From contig JAHHHQ010000041.1 in NCBI GenBank assembly GCA_019359285.1, forward strand, positions 1-64,000: DNA of 64,000 nucleotides, written 5' to 3'. The notes below the pieces were generated by a model, which saw nothing but the letters and a program-made list of their open reading frames with translations, made no database searches and had not been told where the DNA came from. This document shows positions 43,622 to 53,149 of this stretch, one piece after another. The translations under genes and the position numbers were made by a program. This stretch comes from Nodosilinea sp. WJT8-NPBG4. GTDB taxonomy: Bacteria > Cyanobacteriota > Cyanobacteriia > Phormidesmidales > Phormidesmidaceae. The stretch's first letter is position 1, and the number at the start of each line of letters is the position of its first letter.

Positions 43622-44902
43622 TTACGTTAAAGGCTCAGTTTCAACCACATCCACGGGTGTTTGGCCCACTGCGTAGGCCCGTAGGGCATTGATGATGTGG
43701 ATATTGGCCTTAGGGAAGGGAAATTCCTCAATGGTGTCTAGGGTGACCCAGCGCACCTCGTCGCACTCGATGGGCTGGGGGTCGCCGCTCAGATGGCTGC
43801 AGTGGTGCACGTTGAGAGTCACTTTGAAGTGCGAATAGGCGTGGGTGACAGTGCAGAGGCGATCGCCCACCGCAATCTCAATCCCCAGTTCTTCCTGAAT
43901 TTCCCGCGCAATACAGTCCTCAACTGTCTCGCCGGGCTCGATTTTGCCGCCGGGAAACTCCCACAGCCCGCCCAGTAGCCCCTCCTGCTTGCGGCGATCG
44001 ATCAGAATTTGGTCTTGCTCATTCCAAATCACAGCGACGCCGATTTGCTTGTGGGGCAGGGGGCCTTTGGTTTCTGACATGGGCAGCTCCGATTGAATAT
44101 TGCGATTATAGGCACAGCAATGGGCCTGCCAGGGGCAGCGATCGCACTGAGGATTGCGCCGCGTACACAGAGTCGCGCCCAGATCCATCAACGCCTGATT
44201 AAAGTCACGCGGGTTCCTAGGATCCAGCAGATGCTCCGAAAGCACCCAAAGATCCTTCAACGCCCTGGCTGGGGGCAGCGGCAGCGCCACCAGCCGGGCC
44301 AGCACGCGCTTCACATTGCCGTCGAGAATGGCGTGGGGCAGGTTAAAAGCCGAGCTGAGAATGCCCCCCGCCGTGGTTTTGCCAATGCCAGGGAGCGTGG
44401 TGATAGTGTCAAAATCTTGGGGAATTTTACCCTTGTGCTCTGTGGCAATCCGTTGGGCGGCCTGATGCAGGTTGCGGGCACGGGCGTAGTAGCCCAACCC
44501 TTCCCAGGCTTTGAGCACCGTTTGCTGATCAGCGGCGGCCAGCGCCTCCACGGTGGGGAACTGCTCTAGCCAGCGCTGGTAGTAGGGCAGCACCGTCTTC
44601 ACCTGGGTCTGCTGGAGCATGATCTCCGAGATCCAAATGGCGTAGGGGTTGTCAATATTGCGCCAGGGCAGGGTACGGCCACAGTCGGCATACCAGGCCA
44701 GCAGCTCTGCTCGCAACGCCTCAACAGGAAAATCCGGCCAGGGCAGAGTTGCCAGGGCCGGATTGCGGGAAAGAGGGTTTAGAACCCTCCTTGTGCTCGT
44801 TGTGTAAGAACCCTCAGTGTCACGCGCGGTAGAACGGCGACGGCCAAAGGAGGAATTGAAACTTGGTTGATCCGCAGGGACCGATGGTTGACTAGGGCTC
44901 AC
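43622..44902 (-). CDS. mutY: A/G-specific adenine glycosylase
   Basis: A 426-residue DNA repair enzyme that removes adenine mispaired with 8-oxoguanine. N-terminal domain: WISEIMLQQTQV (catalytic Glu), helix-hairpin-helix LPGIGKTTAGGIL and the conserved Asp in ILDGNVKRVLAR. The iron-sulfur cluster loop C-x6-C-x2-C-x5-C is seen in CTRRNPQCDRCPWQAHC. The C-terminal NUDIX-like domain (GGLWEFPGGKIEPGETVEDCIAREIQEELGIE) recognises 8-oxoG; it retains the full Nudix box. A GTG at 44902 overlaps the stop of the upstream gene, and the first 50 residues are unusual, so the start is uncertain. Confidence 0.94.
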   Translation of the reverse strand: MSPSQPSVPADQPSFNSSFGRRRSTARDTEGSYTTSTRRVLNPLSRNPALATLPWPDFPVEALRAELLAWYADCGRTLPWRNIDNPYAIWISEIMLQQTQVKTVLPYYQRWLEQFPTVEALAAADQQTVLKAWEGLGYYARARNLHQAAQRIATEHKGKIPQDFDTITTLPGIGKTTAGGILSSAFNLPHAILDGNVKRVLARLVALPLPPARALKDLWVLSEHLLDPRNPRDFNQALMDLGATLCTRRNPQCDRCPWQAHCCAYNRNIQSELPMSETKGPLPHKQIGVAVIWNEQDQILIDRRKQEGLLGGLWEFPGGKIEPGETVEDCIAREIQEELGIEIAVGDRLCTVTHAYSHFKVTLNVHHCSHLSGDPQPIECDEVRWVTLDTIEEFPFPKANIHIINALRAYAVGQTPVDVVETEPLT

Positions 44903-45249
44903 TCAATCTCAGGGGCAGATTCGGCCGACATCAGCGAGTCCTCGAAGGCCATGCGCTGTTCGGCACCCCGCAGAAAATACCCGCTCATCATAGCAGAGGC
45001 CAGCAGGCGACCCAGGTTTTCGCGGTTGGTGGTGATTTCTACGTCGAAGTGCTGAGAGGGCAGCCCACCGAGCAAGCCGATAATGTTGTGTTCCATCATC
45101 TGCTGCACTTCGGTAGAAGCAGGATTGGAGAGCTGGGCAATCGTCTCAGGGCTCATGCCATGAACGTACTGCATGAGGGAGTTGGGATGCTCAGAGGAGT
45201 TTTTGAAGCCGTTAAAAAGGTCTTGGGCTTTACCGGAAGAATTGCTCAC
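44899..45249 (-). CDS. DUF760-family protein
   Basis: A 116-residue protein with the DUF760 pattern: LMQYVHGMSPETIAQLSNPASTEVQQMMEHNIIGLLGGLPSQHFDVEITTNRENLGRLLASAMMSGYFLRGAEQRM. The family occurs in cyanobacteria and chloroplast-containing organisms; a role in photosynthetic cells is inferred from that spread only. The gene overlaps the presumed mutY start by four bases, so the two are probably translated together. Confidence 0.88.
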   Translation of the reverse strand: MSNSSGKAQDLFNGFKNSSEHPNSLMQYVHGMSPETIAQLSNPASTEVQQMMEHNIIGLLGGLPSQHFDVEITTNRENLGRLLASAMMSGYFLRGAEQRMAFEDSLMSAESAPEIE

Positions 45250-45747
45250 AGGAGATACCTCGCTTGGCTAGCAGTGTGCGTGCGGCCTGGGTTTATCGAA
45301 TTGAGCTGGATAGGGTTATTGTTCCCCATTGGGATTAGAACCCTAACGTTTTGTTGTCTACATCACTATTGACATCTACATGGAGTCGCTCAGTCATTCC
45401 TGAAACCCATGTAACTAAGTTAACAGGCTAGGTTTTATTGCTGGGTAGGCAGAACCGTACCACTAGTGGAGAGGTTTTGCCCTGAAACGGCCACGGGATG
45501 TTTCTCCATAGATAGATGTCTGGGTCAACCCTAGGGTTCAAGCTGAAGCAAGACCTTCCACGGGTATTCCATCTGACTGAGAATCCTAGCCCAGGTTACT
45601 GAGATCAACTGTTCGGTAGCGCATGGTTTGGGGATGAGGATAGAGCTGGAATATTCTCAGGAAGGTCTTAGACAATTTAAGGTAGTCATCATTTTGTAGT
45701 TAGTTCTATCTGTCACAATTGCCAGCAATATCTCCAAAAGCCCCAAA
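45250..45747. other. Intergenic before egtB
   Basis: Nearly 500 bases between divergent genes. No protein-like frame, riboswitch or clear hairpin is visible. The egtB and DUF760 promoters should lie here. Confidence 0.4.
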
Positions 45748-47040
45748 ATGACGCTTTCTTCACCTTTTGCACCACCTTTAGAGGTCTCCTTGGTCGCCGC
45801 TGATCTGGTGGCTCAATATAGGGCCGTGCGCCGCCTCAGCGAGACCCTCTGTCAACCGCTTGAGATTGAAGACTATGGCGTACAGAGCATGGCCGATGTC
45901 AGCCCTCCGAAGTGGCATCTGGCCCACACCTCCTGGTTTTTTGAGACCTTTCTACTGCGCCCCCACCTCGACGGCTACCGAGAATTTCACCCCGGCTATG
46001 GCTATTTGTTTAACTCCTACTATGAGGCGGTGGGCGATCGCCATCCTCGACCCCAGCGTGGTCTGCTATCGCGCCCTACGGTGAAAGAGGTCTACGAATA
46101 TCGCGCCCATGTGGATGCGGCGATGGAGAGGTTGCTGCGCGATCGCGCCGACCATCTCGCCGTGGCAGAACTGACCAATCTTGGCCTGCACCACGAGCAG
46201 CAGCACCAGGAACTCATCCTTACCGACCTCAAATACAATCTGGCGATCAATCCCCTGCGCCCTGCCTACCGTTCAGATGTTGCCCTGGGACAAGCCAAAT
46301 CCTCACCACTGCTGACGTTCGTAGATTTTCCCGGCGGCCTCTATGACCTTGGCCATCAAGCTTCTGGGTTTGCCTTTGACAACGAAGGCCCAGCCCATCG
46401 GGTCTATCTCCAAGACTTTGCTTTGACCAACCGTCTGATCACCAACGGCGAATATCTAGAGTTTATTGCTGACAAGGGCTATCAGACCGCTGCCCATTGG
46501 CTAGCCGAGGGCTGGGGCATAGTGCAGAGCGAAGGCTGGCAGGCGCCTCTGTACTGGGAGCAGCGCGACGGTGAATGGTGGGTGTTTACGCTGGGCGGCA
46601 TGCAGCCCGTGAACCCAGCAGCACCCGTATGCCACCTCAGCTACTTCGAGGCCGATGCCTTTGCCCAGTGGCGGGGCGATCGCCTCCCTACCGAAGCCGA
46701 GTGGGAAGTGGCCGCCGCCCAAATGCCCATCCAGGGCAACCTCCTCGCTGCCAACCATCTGCACCCTCAACCCGCATCTGAATCTCAAAACCTTCAGCAG
46801 CTCTACGGCGATGTTTGGGAATGGACCCAGAGCGCCTATCTGCCTTACCCCCGTTTTCGCCCCGCTCCCGGTGCCGTGGGAGAATACAACGGCAAGTTTA
46901 TGTGCAACCAAATGGTGCTGCGCGGCGGCTCCTGCGTCACTCCGCCCGGCCACATTCGCCCCAGCTACCGCAATTTCTTTCCGCCCAGCGCCCGGTGGCA
47001 GTTTAGCGGCCTGCGGCTAGCGAAGGGAGTAGATGGGTAG
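45748..47040 (+). CDS. egtB: Ergothioneine biosynthesis sulfoxide synthase
   Basis: A 430-residue non-haem iron enzyme that joins cysteine or gamma-glutamylcysteine to hercynine using O2. The N-terminal DinB-like domain carries WHLAHTSWFFETFLL and the iron ligands in GLHHEQQHQEL. The C-terminal formylglycine-generating-enzyme-like domain follows (FPGGLYDLGHQ, RLPTEAEWEVAA, YGDVWEWTQSAYLPYP, VLRGGSCVTPPGHIRPSYRNFF). It directly precedes egtD, giving the minimal ergothioneine pathway. The last codons and stop are formed by an 8-bp tandem repeat. Confidence 0.93.
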   Translation: MTLSSPFAPPLEVSLVAADLVAQYRAVRRLSETLCQPLEIEDYGVQSMADVSPPKWHLAHTSWFFETFLLRPHLDGYREFHPGYGYLFNSYYEAVGDRHPRPQRGLLSRPTVKEVYEYRAHVDAAMERLLRDRADHLAVAELTNLGLHHEQQHQELILTDLKYNLAINPLRPAYRSDVALGQAKSSPLLTFVDFPGGLYDLGHQASGFAFDNEGPAHRVYLQDFALTNRLITNGEYLEFIADKGYQTAAHWLAEGWGIVQSEGWQAPLYWEQRDGEWWVFTLGGMQPVNPAAPVCHLSYFEADAFAQWRGDRLPTEAEWEVAAAQMPIQGNLLAANHLHPQPASESQNLQQLYGDVWEWTQSAYLPYPRFRPAPGAVGEYNGKFMCNQMVLRGGSCVTPPGHIRPSYRNFFPPSARWQFSGLRLAKGVDG

Positions 47041-47071
47041 ATGGGTAGATGGGTGGATGGGTGGATGGGTA
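47032..47071. repeat. Five tandem 8-bp units GATGGGT(A/G) over the egtB stop
   Basis: Units GATGGGTA, GATGGGTA, GATGGGTG, GATGGGTG, GATGGGTA follow without gaps; the egtB stop TAG lies inside. From about 47085 to 47155 a pyrimidine-rich CCACCCTCCCACTCATCC run is roughly complementary to them. Confidence 0.9.
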
Positions 47072-47157
47072 AATTTCAAGCCAGCACCCTCCCACTCGTC
47101 CACCCTCCCACTCATCCACTCATCCACCCTCCCACTCCCCTACTCCCCCACATCCCC

Positions 47158-48129
47158 ATGCCCCCCACCTCCCAAACCAAGCCCTCTCCCGTCAAGCTTT
47201 ACGACTTTCACCCACCAGTGGAAGACTTTCGCAGCGCAGTGCTGCGGGGTTTGAGCCAGCCGCAGAAGACCCTTTCTCCTAAGTTTCTTTATGACAAGCG
47301 GGGGTCGGAGCTGTTTGATGCTATCTGCCAGCTGCCGGAGTATTACCTGACGCGCACCGAGATGGCCATTTTGCGCACCCATGCAGCGGCTATTGCGGCG
47401 GCTCTAGACCACCGCGTCTTGGTTGAATTGGGCAGCGGCAGCAGCCAGAAAATTCGCATTTTGCTGAATGCTGCCCCCCAGGTGACCACCTATGTGGGAG
47501 TAGATATCTCACGGCAGCATTTGCAGGAGGCCTGCGCGGCGCTAATGCAGGATTTCAACAAGTTGGATGCGATCGCCGTCTGTGCTGACTACACCCAACC
47601 CTTGCCCATCGCCGCCATTCCTGAGCTACAGAACCGCCCCACCATCGGCTTTTTTCCCGGTTCTTCCATTGGCAATCTGGAGCCTGCCGAGGTGATCACT
47701 TTCCTTAAAACCGTGGCGGTGCTGGGCGACTTGATCGTTGGCGTGGATCTAAAAAAATCTGCCGCTATCCTCGAACCTGCCTACGACGATGCCCAAGGAG
47801 TTTCGGCAGCCTTTGCCCTGAATGTGTTGGAAAGGATCAACCGAGAACTGGGGGCCGACTTTGACCTGACTCAATTTGAGTATCGGGCGCACTACAACGA
47901 GGCCCAGGGACGGATTGAGATGGCGATCGCCAGCCTCTGCGACCAAACCGTGCGCCTAGGCAATGCCGAGATTTCCTTCCAACCGGGCGAAACCCTACGC
48001 ACTGAGCACTCCTATAAGTACACGGTAGATGAGTTCCAGCTCTTGGCGATGGAAGCGGGTTTTCAGCCGGTACAGGTGTGGACCGATGAGAATCAGCTAT
48101 TTAGCCTGCACCACTTAAAGCAGATGTAG
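47158..48129 (+). CDS. egtD: L-histidine N-alpha-methyltransferase
   Basis: A 323-residue SAM-dependent enzyme that trimethylates histidine to hercynine, the first step of ergothioneine synthesis. Family segments: TLSPKFLYDKRGSELFDAICQLPEYYLTRTE (family opening), LVELGSGSSQKIRILL (SAM-binding), IGFFPGSSIGNLEP and LRTEHSYKYTVDEF. The start at MPPTSQTKP (47158) follows the pyrimidine-rich repeat; an in-frame ATG at 47041 would give a repeat-encoded, unlikely N-terminus. Co-directional with egtB, 117 bases apart. Confidence 0.94.
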   Translation: MPPTSQTKPSPVKLYDFHPPVEDFRSAVLRGLSQPQKTLSPKFLYDKRGSELFDAICQLPEYYLTRTEMAILRTHAAAIAAALDHRVLVELGSGSSQKIRILLNAAPQVTTYVGVDISRQHLQEACAALMQDFNKLDAIAVCADYTQPLPIAAIPELQNRPTIGFFPGSSIGNLEPAEVITFLKTVAVLGDLIVGVDLKKSAAILEPAYDDAQGVSAAFALNVLERINRELGADFDLTQFEYRAHYNEAQGRIEMAIASLCDQTVRLGNAEISFQPGETLRTEHSYKYTVDEFQLLAMEAGFQPVQVWTDENQLFSLHHLKQM

Positions 48130-48349
48130 GACTATGAGGTGAGTTAAATTCCCCAGTTTTTTGCGGTCAGCGATGCGCACTGTAGCCTTTTCAAAAGGGG
48201 CTAGAGACAGACTTCATCTATAGCCACCGCCACTGTGGTTAGAACAAGCTGAAGACAGTGCTTCTAGGAAAAAACTTTTTCATAGACAGCGGTGCGTTGC
48301 GGAACTGTAACCCATTTGCGCTTGCTGCAAACACCAGTGGTAGGATGCT

Positions 48350-48438
48350 ATCAAGCTAGGGGTGTCCGATCGCATCGGACTGAGATCATACCCTCAGAAC
48401 CTGACCTGGTTGATACCAGCGGAGGAAAGCGTTGCTTG
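48350..48438 (+). ncRNA. TPP riboswitch aptamer upstream of the SSS transporter
   Basis: The THI-box signature is complete: GGGGTG, CTGAGATCATACCC, AGAACCTGA and GGTTGATACCAGCGGAGG. A perfect TCCGAT-CGC-ATCGGA hairpin forms the variable P3 arm. CAAGC and GCTTG at the ends can close the structure. Positions 48352-48438 are identical to 51364-51450 before thiC. Confidence 0.95.
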
Positions 48439-48471
48439 AGGTCACGTACCGAAACGACGAGCCTATAGGCA

Positions 48472-48525
48472 GTTCTAGAAGGATTTCTAGAACAATTAGT
48501 GAAGCATCAGCATGAAACTGATGCT
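48472..48525 (+). other. Two hairpins in the transporter leader
   Basis: GTTCTAGAA-GGAT-TTCTAGAAC (9-bp perfect stem) and AGCATCAG-CATGAAA-CTGATGCT (8-bp perfect stem) lie between the aptamer and the gene. Neither has a T run, so they do not look like intrinsic terminators. Confidence 0.6.
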
Positions 48526-48594
48526 CACTGGCTGTAGCTCCGTAGCGTTCGACTTTACGCGTCCTCACCCGCCCAACGACTCGCCCAGGAACGT

Positions 48595-48623
48595 CCTCTA
48601 GCGCCACACCGTTGTTTGGGAGG
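48595..48623 (+). promoter_or_regulatory. Possible ribosome-site-sequestering hairpin before the transporter gene
   Basis: CCTC (48595) can pair with the GAGG of the ribosome site (48620-48623), and CCACAC with GTTTGG inside it. The CCTCTAGCGCCACACC block is identical to the one before thiC. Confidence 0.5.
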
Positions 48624-48632
48624 TGCGTTTCT

Positions 48633-50138
48633 ATGACCATTGGTGCCACAGCGATCGCTGTCATCTTAGTAACCGTGGCCAGCTTTACCCTGCTGGGTTT
48701 GTTGCAAGCCAGCCGCCACACCATCACCCTGGAAGATTACATGGTGAGCCGCAACCGGGTGGGCACCGGCATGGCCTTAGCAACCATCGTCGCCTCGGCC
48801 GTAGGCGCTTGGATTTTATTTAGCCCACCCGAGGTGGGAGCCACCAGCGGCATCGCGGGCATTGTGGGCTACTGCATTGGGCAGGCTACTCCGGCGGCAA
48901 TGCTGGCATTTTTGGGCACCCGCATGCGGTTTTTGATGCCCAACGGTCACTCGCTGAATGAATATGTGCTTCACCGCTTTGGCCAGGCCATGTACTTGCT
49001 AACCCTGGGCATTGGGGTGTTTTACATGTTCATTTACCTGGCGGCGGAGCTGACGGCGATCGCCAAAGCGGTCGAGCTGATGGCTGGGGTACCCCTCTGG
49101 CTGACAGCCCTGCTCGTGATTACCGGCGTCTTTATCTACACCGTTGTCGGCGGGCTAGAGGCGTCTATCTTTACCGATGCCCTTCAGTTTGTGGTGATTG
49201 TGCCGCTGCTGCTGCTCAGCTTTGGCGTAGCGGTCGTTGCTTTGGGAGGTTGGGGAAATGCGATCGCCCCTGTAACCCAGTCTGCGCCAGAACTGCTGAG
49301 CCTAAGTAACGGCCCCGGCATCAAGTTTGGAGCCACTCTGGTGATCGCCGTGATTGCCGCCGAAATGTTTAACCAGGGCAACTGGCAACGAGTCTATGCC
49401 TGCAAAACCAATACGGTTGTGCGACGGTCTTTTTTAGGGTCGTCTCTAGTCATTTGGCCCATGCTGTTGCTCGCAGGGATGCTGGGCATTTTAGCTATGC
49501 ACTTTGGCTTCAACGACGATCGCGCCTTTTTCTCGCTGATCCAGGCTTTGGAGCTGCCTACCTGGGTGGGCATAGGCATTTTGCTGCTGGTGCTAGCCCT
49601 AGTGATGAGTACCCTCAGTGCGCTACTGAACGGCATTGCGAGTGTTTTTACCCTTGACCTAGTGCGGCTGATGCCGACCACGCCCACAGCGGGCATCTTG
49701 CGGGCCTCGCGCATTCTAACCGTGCTAATCGGCATTCCCGCCATTCTGATTGCCTCTCAGGGGTACAACGTGCTGTACCTGTTTTTGCTAGCCGACTTAA
49801 TTTGTGCTGGAGCGGTCTTTCCAGTGCTGTTTGGCCTCTATTCGCGGCGCTTGACGGGGACGATGGCATTTTGGAGTGCGGTGTTGGCGATCGCCACCGG
49901 TGCTCTGTTCTTCCCCAAGCCCGACTTTAGCCCCTGGAACGGTCTGCCCTTCGCGGGCGATCTGCTGGTCAGCTTTGCCGCCCCGATAGTGGTGTCAACG
50001 CTGATCTGCCTGCTGTGGATTCAGCTCAAGGCTCAGGGCGGCAAGACGGAGGCCTTCGACTTCGGCATTCTCAGCCGCGACATTCGCCCCTACGGAGAGA
50101 GCAATACGCTACCGGCTGATAGTTTGACAAATACATAG
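48633..50138 (+). CDS. SSS-family sodium:solute symporter under TPP riboswitch control
   Basis: A 501-residue transporter with about 13 hydrophobic segments. SSS landmarks are visible: FTLLGLLQASRHTITLEDYMVSRNRVGTGMALATIVASAVGAW, TVVGGLEASIFTDALQF and the sodium-site region IGILLLVLALVMSTLSALLNG. The substrate cannot be read from the protein, but the TPP riboswitch upstream makes thiamine or a pyrimidine/thiazole precursor most likely; SSS-type proteins named ThiV have been predicted in thiamine regulons elsewhere. GGGAGG ten bases upstream supports the ATG at 48633 over a TTG at 48612. Confidence 0.87.
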   Translation: MTIGATAIAVILVTVASFTLLGLLQASRHTITLEDYMVSRNRVGTGMALATIVASAVGAWILFSPPEVGATSGIAGIVGYCIGQATPAAMLAFLGTRMRFLMPNGHSLNEYVLHRFGQAMYLLTLGIGVFYMFIYLAAELTAIAKAVELMAGVPLWLTALLVITGVFIYTVVGGLEASIFTDALQFVVIVPLLLLSFGVAVVALGGWGNAIAPVTQSAPELLSLSNGPGIKFGATLVIAVIAAEMFNQGNWQRVYACKTNTVVRRSFLGSSLVIWPMLLLAGMLGILAMHFGFNDDRAFFSLIQALELPTWVGIGILLLVLALVMSTLSALLNGIASVFTLDLVRLMPTTPTAGILRASRILTVLIGIPAILIASQGYNVLYLFLLADLICAGAVFPVLFGLYSRRLTGTMAFWSAVLAIATGALFFPKPDFSPWNGLPFAGDLLVSFAAPIVVSTLICLLWIQLKAQGGKTEAFDFGILSRDIRPYGESNTLPADSLTNT

Positions 50139-50204
50139 CGCCGGACGAGTGATCCACTGCTACAGGTTCTCAGACCAAATCCAGAATGAATACCCACAAT
50201 TTGC

Positions 50205-50244
50205 AGGGGCGTAGGAGCATAGCCTGCTATGCCCCTACGCCCCT
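50205..50244. repeat. GTAGGGGC-type palindrome behind the transporter
   Basis: Two 19-base arms pair at 18 of 19 positions around a two-base loop (left arm begins AGGGGCGTAGG, right arm ends CCTACGCCCCT). It shares the GTAGGGGC core with the element at 63756-63783. Confidence 0.8.
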
Positions 50245-50294
50245 ACGGGATTCCTGATTTTGTAGCACCAGCTGATGGTAGAGCTGTTAGATGA

Positions 50295-50795
50295 CTATTG
50301 GGTAGAAGGAGCGGTTGATTCGGGATGGCTAGGATGCCAGACGAAGGCGAAGTAAGCCGCGATCGCGCCAGTTACCGCATTGAACCAAACGTTGTTGCCA
50401 AAGATTGGCATGATACCAAAGAGAGTATTTGAGAGCGGTATCAAGCCCATAATGGCAAGCAGCAAATAGCTAATGGCAAAGAATCGATTGTACCTAAATG
50501 CCCCTTCTTTACCCGTAGCCGAAAACAGACCAAAGCCACCAATGGCTAAGTGCACCATGTTGTGAAGCAGGTTGGTCGGAAAGAGACCAAACAAATAGCC
50601 AAAACCCCTTAGGTAAGCAGCTATGTAAGTAGGCCCACCGCTAACTGGAATTGCGCTTGTGTCTACCGGTACGCTAGCTCCCATTCCTCCGCCAGGCAGG
50701 TTGATCAGAGCGGGAATGAAACCAGCAATCCCTAAAAAGGTAAAGATGATTCCCAGTGCTAATGCACATTTTTGTTCACTGTTCATGTTGTTCAT
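50295..50795 (-). CDS. DUF4383-family membrane protein
   Basis: A 166-residue protein with four membrane segments. The DUF4383 markers LFGLFPTNLLHNMVHLAIGGFGLFSA, RFFAISYLLLAIMGLIP and VWFNAVTGAIAAYFAFVWHP are clear; the N-HNxVH motif is characteristic. Family function unknown. Possible starts are 50795 and 50786; the frame is open to 50861 but with an unusual N-terminus. It is convergent to the SSS transporter gene. Confidence 0.82.
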   Translation of the reverse strand: MNNMNSEQKCALALGIIFTFLGIAGFIPALINLPGGGMGASVPVDTSAIPVSGGPTYIAAYLRGFGYLFGLFPTNLLHNMVHLAIGGFGLFSATGKEGAFRYNRFFAISYLLLAIMGLIPLSNTLFGIMPIFGNNVWFNAVTGAIAAYFAFVWHPSHPESTAPSTQ

Positions 50796-51288
50796 TTTTA
50801 AGATACTCCGTGCGAGATTTTTCCCGGCAAAAATTTCCGTAAGAGCAGCAGTATTTATCACTAGTAAATAAAAGCGATAGCTATACTGCTCCTAACTATC
50901 TAGATTGGGTAACTCGACTTGTTACTGCTTGTAATAGCTGGCTTGTCTATCCTTCTTGCGCTCTATGCTCAGAGAGGCTTCATGGCCTCAGCTGATAGCG
51001 TCGCCACTCTTGTAGAAAAAATCGGCGGTAACGCTAAGTGCATCCTAAGAACTACGTGGTGCCGCTTCCTCTGACTGAAGAACTAGGTTAGTTAACGCTT
51101 TACCTGTCGGTAGGAGTATTTATGGCTAACGGTTTTTTGTCTGCTCTCTTTGTCCTGACCCTAGGGCGTCGGCGCGCTCTGTCTGTGAGGAACCGTAACT
51201 AACTCGCGTTGCCCCCGATGTAGTGATGGCCATTGCGCTTAGAATACTGATCCTAGCCACTGCCGAGAACTGGGGCAGCACAACGGCG
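50796..51288. other. Intergenic before the thiC leader
   Basis: About 490 bases between divergent genes. No protein-like frame or known RNA was seen; the thiC and DUF4383 promoters should be here. Confidence 0.4.
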
Positions 51289-51345
51289 TATAGCCATCGC
51301 CTTAGAAGTTTATGAAATGTTCTAACCGTTCTGGCGATGGCTATA
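51289..51345. repeat. Composite inverted repeat upstream of the thiC riboswitch
   Basis: TATAGCCATCGCC and GGCGATGGCTATA (13-bp perfect arms) enclose a second inverted pair TTAGAA / TTCTAA. Together they could form one long cruciform or hairpin with a bulge, ending 17 bases before the aptamer. Confidence 0.75.
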
Positions 51346-51361
51346 TCAGTGGTACGATGCC

Positions 51362-51450
51362 AGCAAGCTAGGGGTGTCCGATCGCATCGGACTGAGATCA
51401 TACCCTCAGAACCTGACCTGGTTGATACCAGCGGAGGAAAGCGTTGCTTG
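51362..51450 (+). ncRNA. TPP riboswitch aptamer upstream of thiC
   Basis: Same THI-box core (CTGAGATCATACCC, AGAACCTGA, GGTTGATACCAGCGGAGG) and P3 hairpin as at 48350; 87 bases are identical. It controls thiC, a classic TPP-riboswitch target. Confidence 0.96.
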
Positions 51451-51605
51451 CGGTTACCAGCCGAAACGACGGGTAAATTGGCGTTCTGGCGCTATGCCAG
51501 GGCATTGGGTGAAGATTCAGCAGATTGCTGAGTTTTACCTGCGATTGCTCCACCCTTTTCGGCCTTACCCATCCTCACTTGTCCGACGTGATCCACCAGG
51601 CCAGC

Positions 51606-51626
51606 CCTCTAGCGCCACACCAGAGG
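51606..51626 (+). promoter_or_regulatory. Ribosome-site-sequestering hairpin before thiC
   Basis: CCTCT (51606-51610) pairs exactly with AGAGG (51622-51626), the thiC ribosome site six bases before the ATG, with AGCGCCACACC as the loop. This is what a translation-controlling TPP riboswitch needs. Confidence 0.65.
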
Positions 51627-51629
51627 TAA

Positions 51630-53003
<1,374 letters not shown>

Positions 53004-53149
53004 AAACCAGCCGCGTCAAATAAGCCCCGTTGTAGGATGGGCCATTTGATTCCCGTTCGTGCAGGTATAACGAAGCCTATTGCACGGGCGGGAATCTATT
53101 GGTAAAGCAGCGCCTATCATGCTTGGTAAGCAGTAATCACAGCACAAAC

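Noticed and set aside
47041..47157. Upstream ATG start for egtD
   Set aside because: It would encode a repeat-derived Trp/Gly/His/Pro N-terminus; the ATG at 47158 gives a family-like protein.
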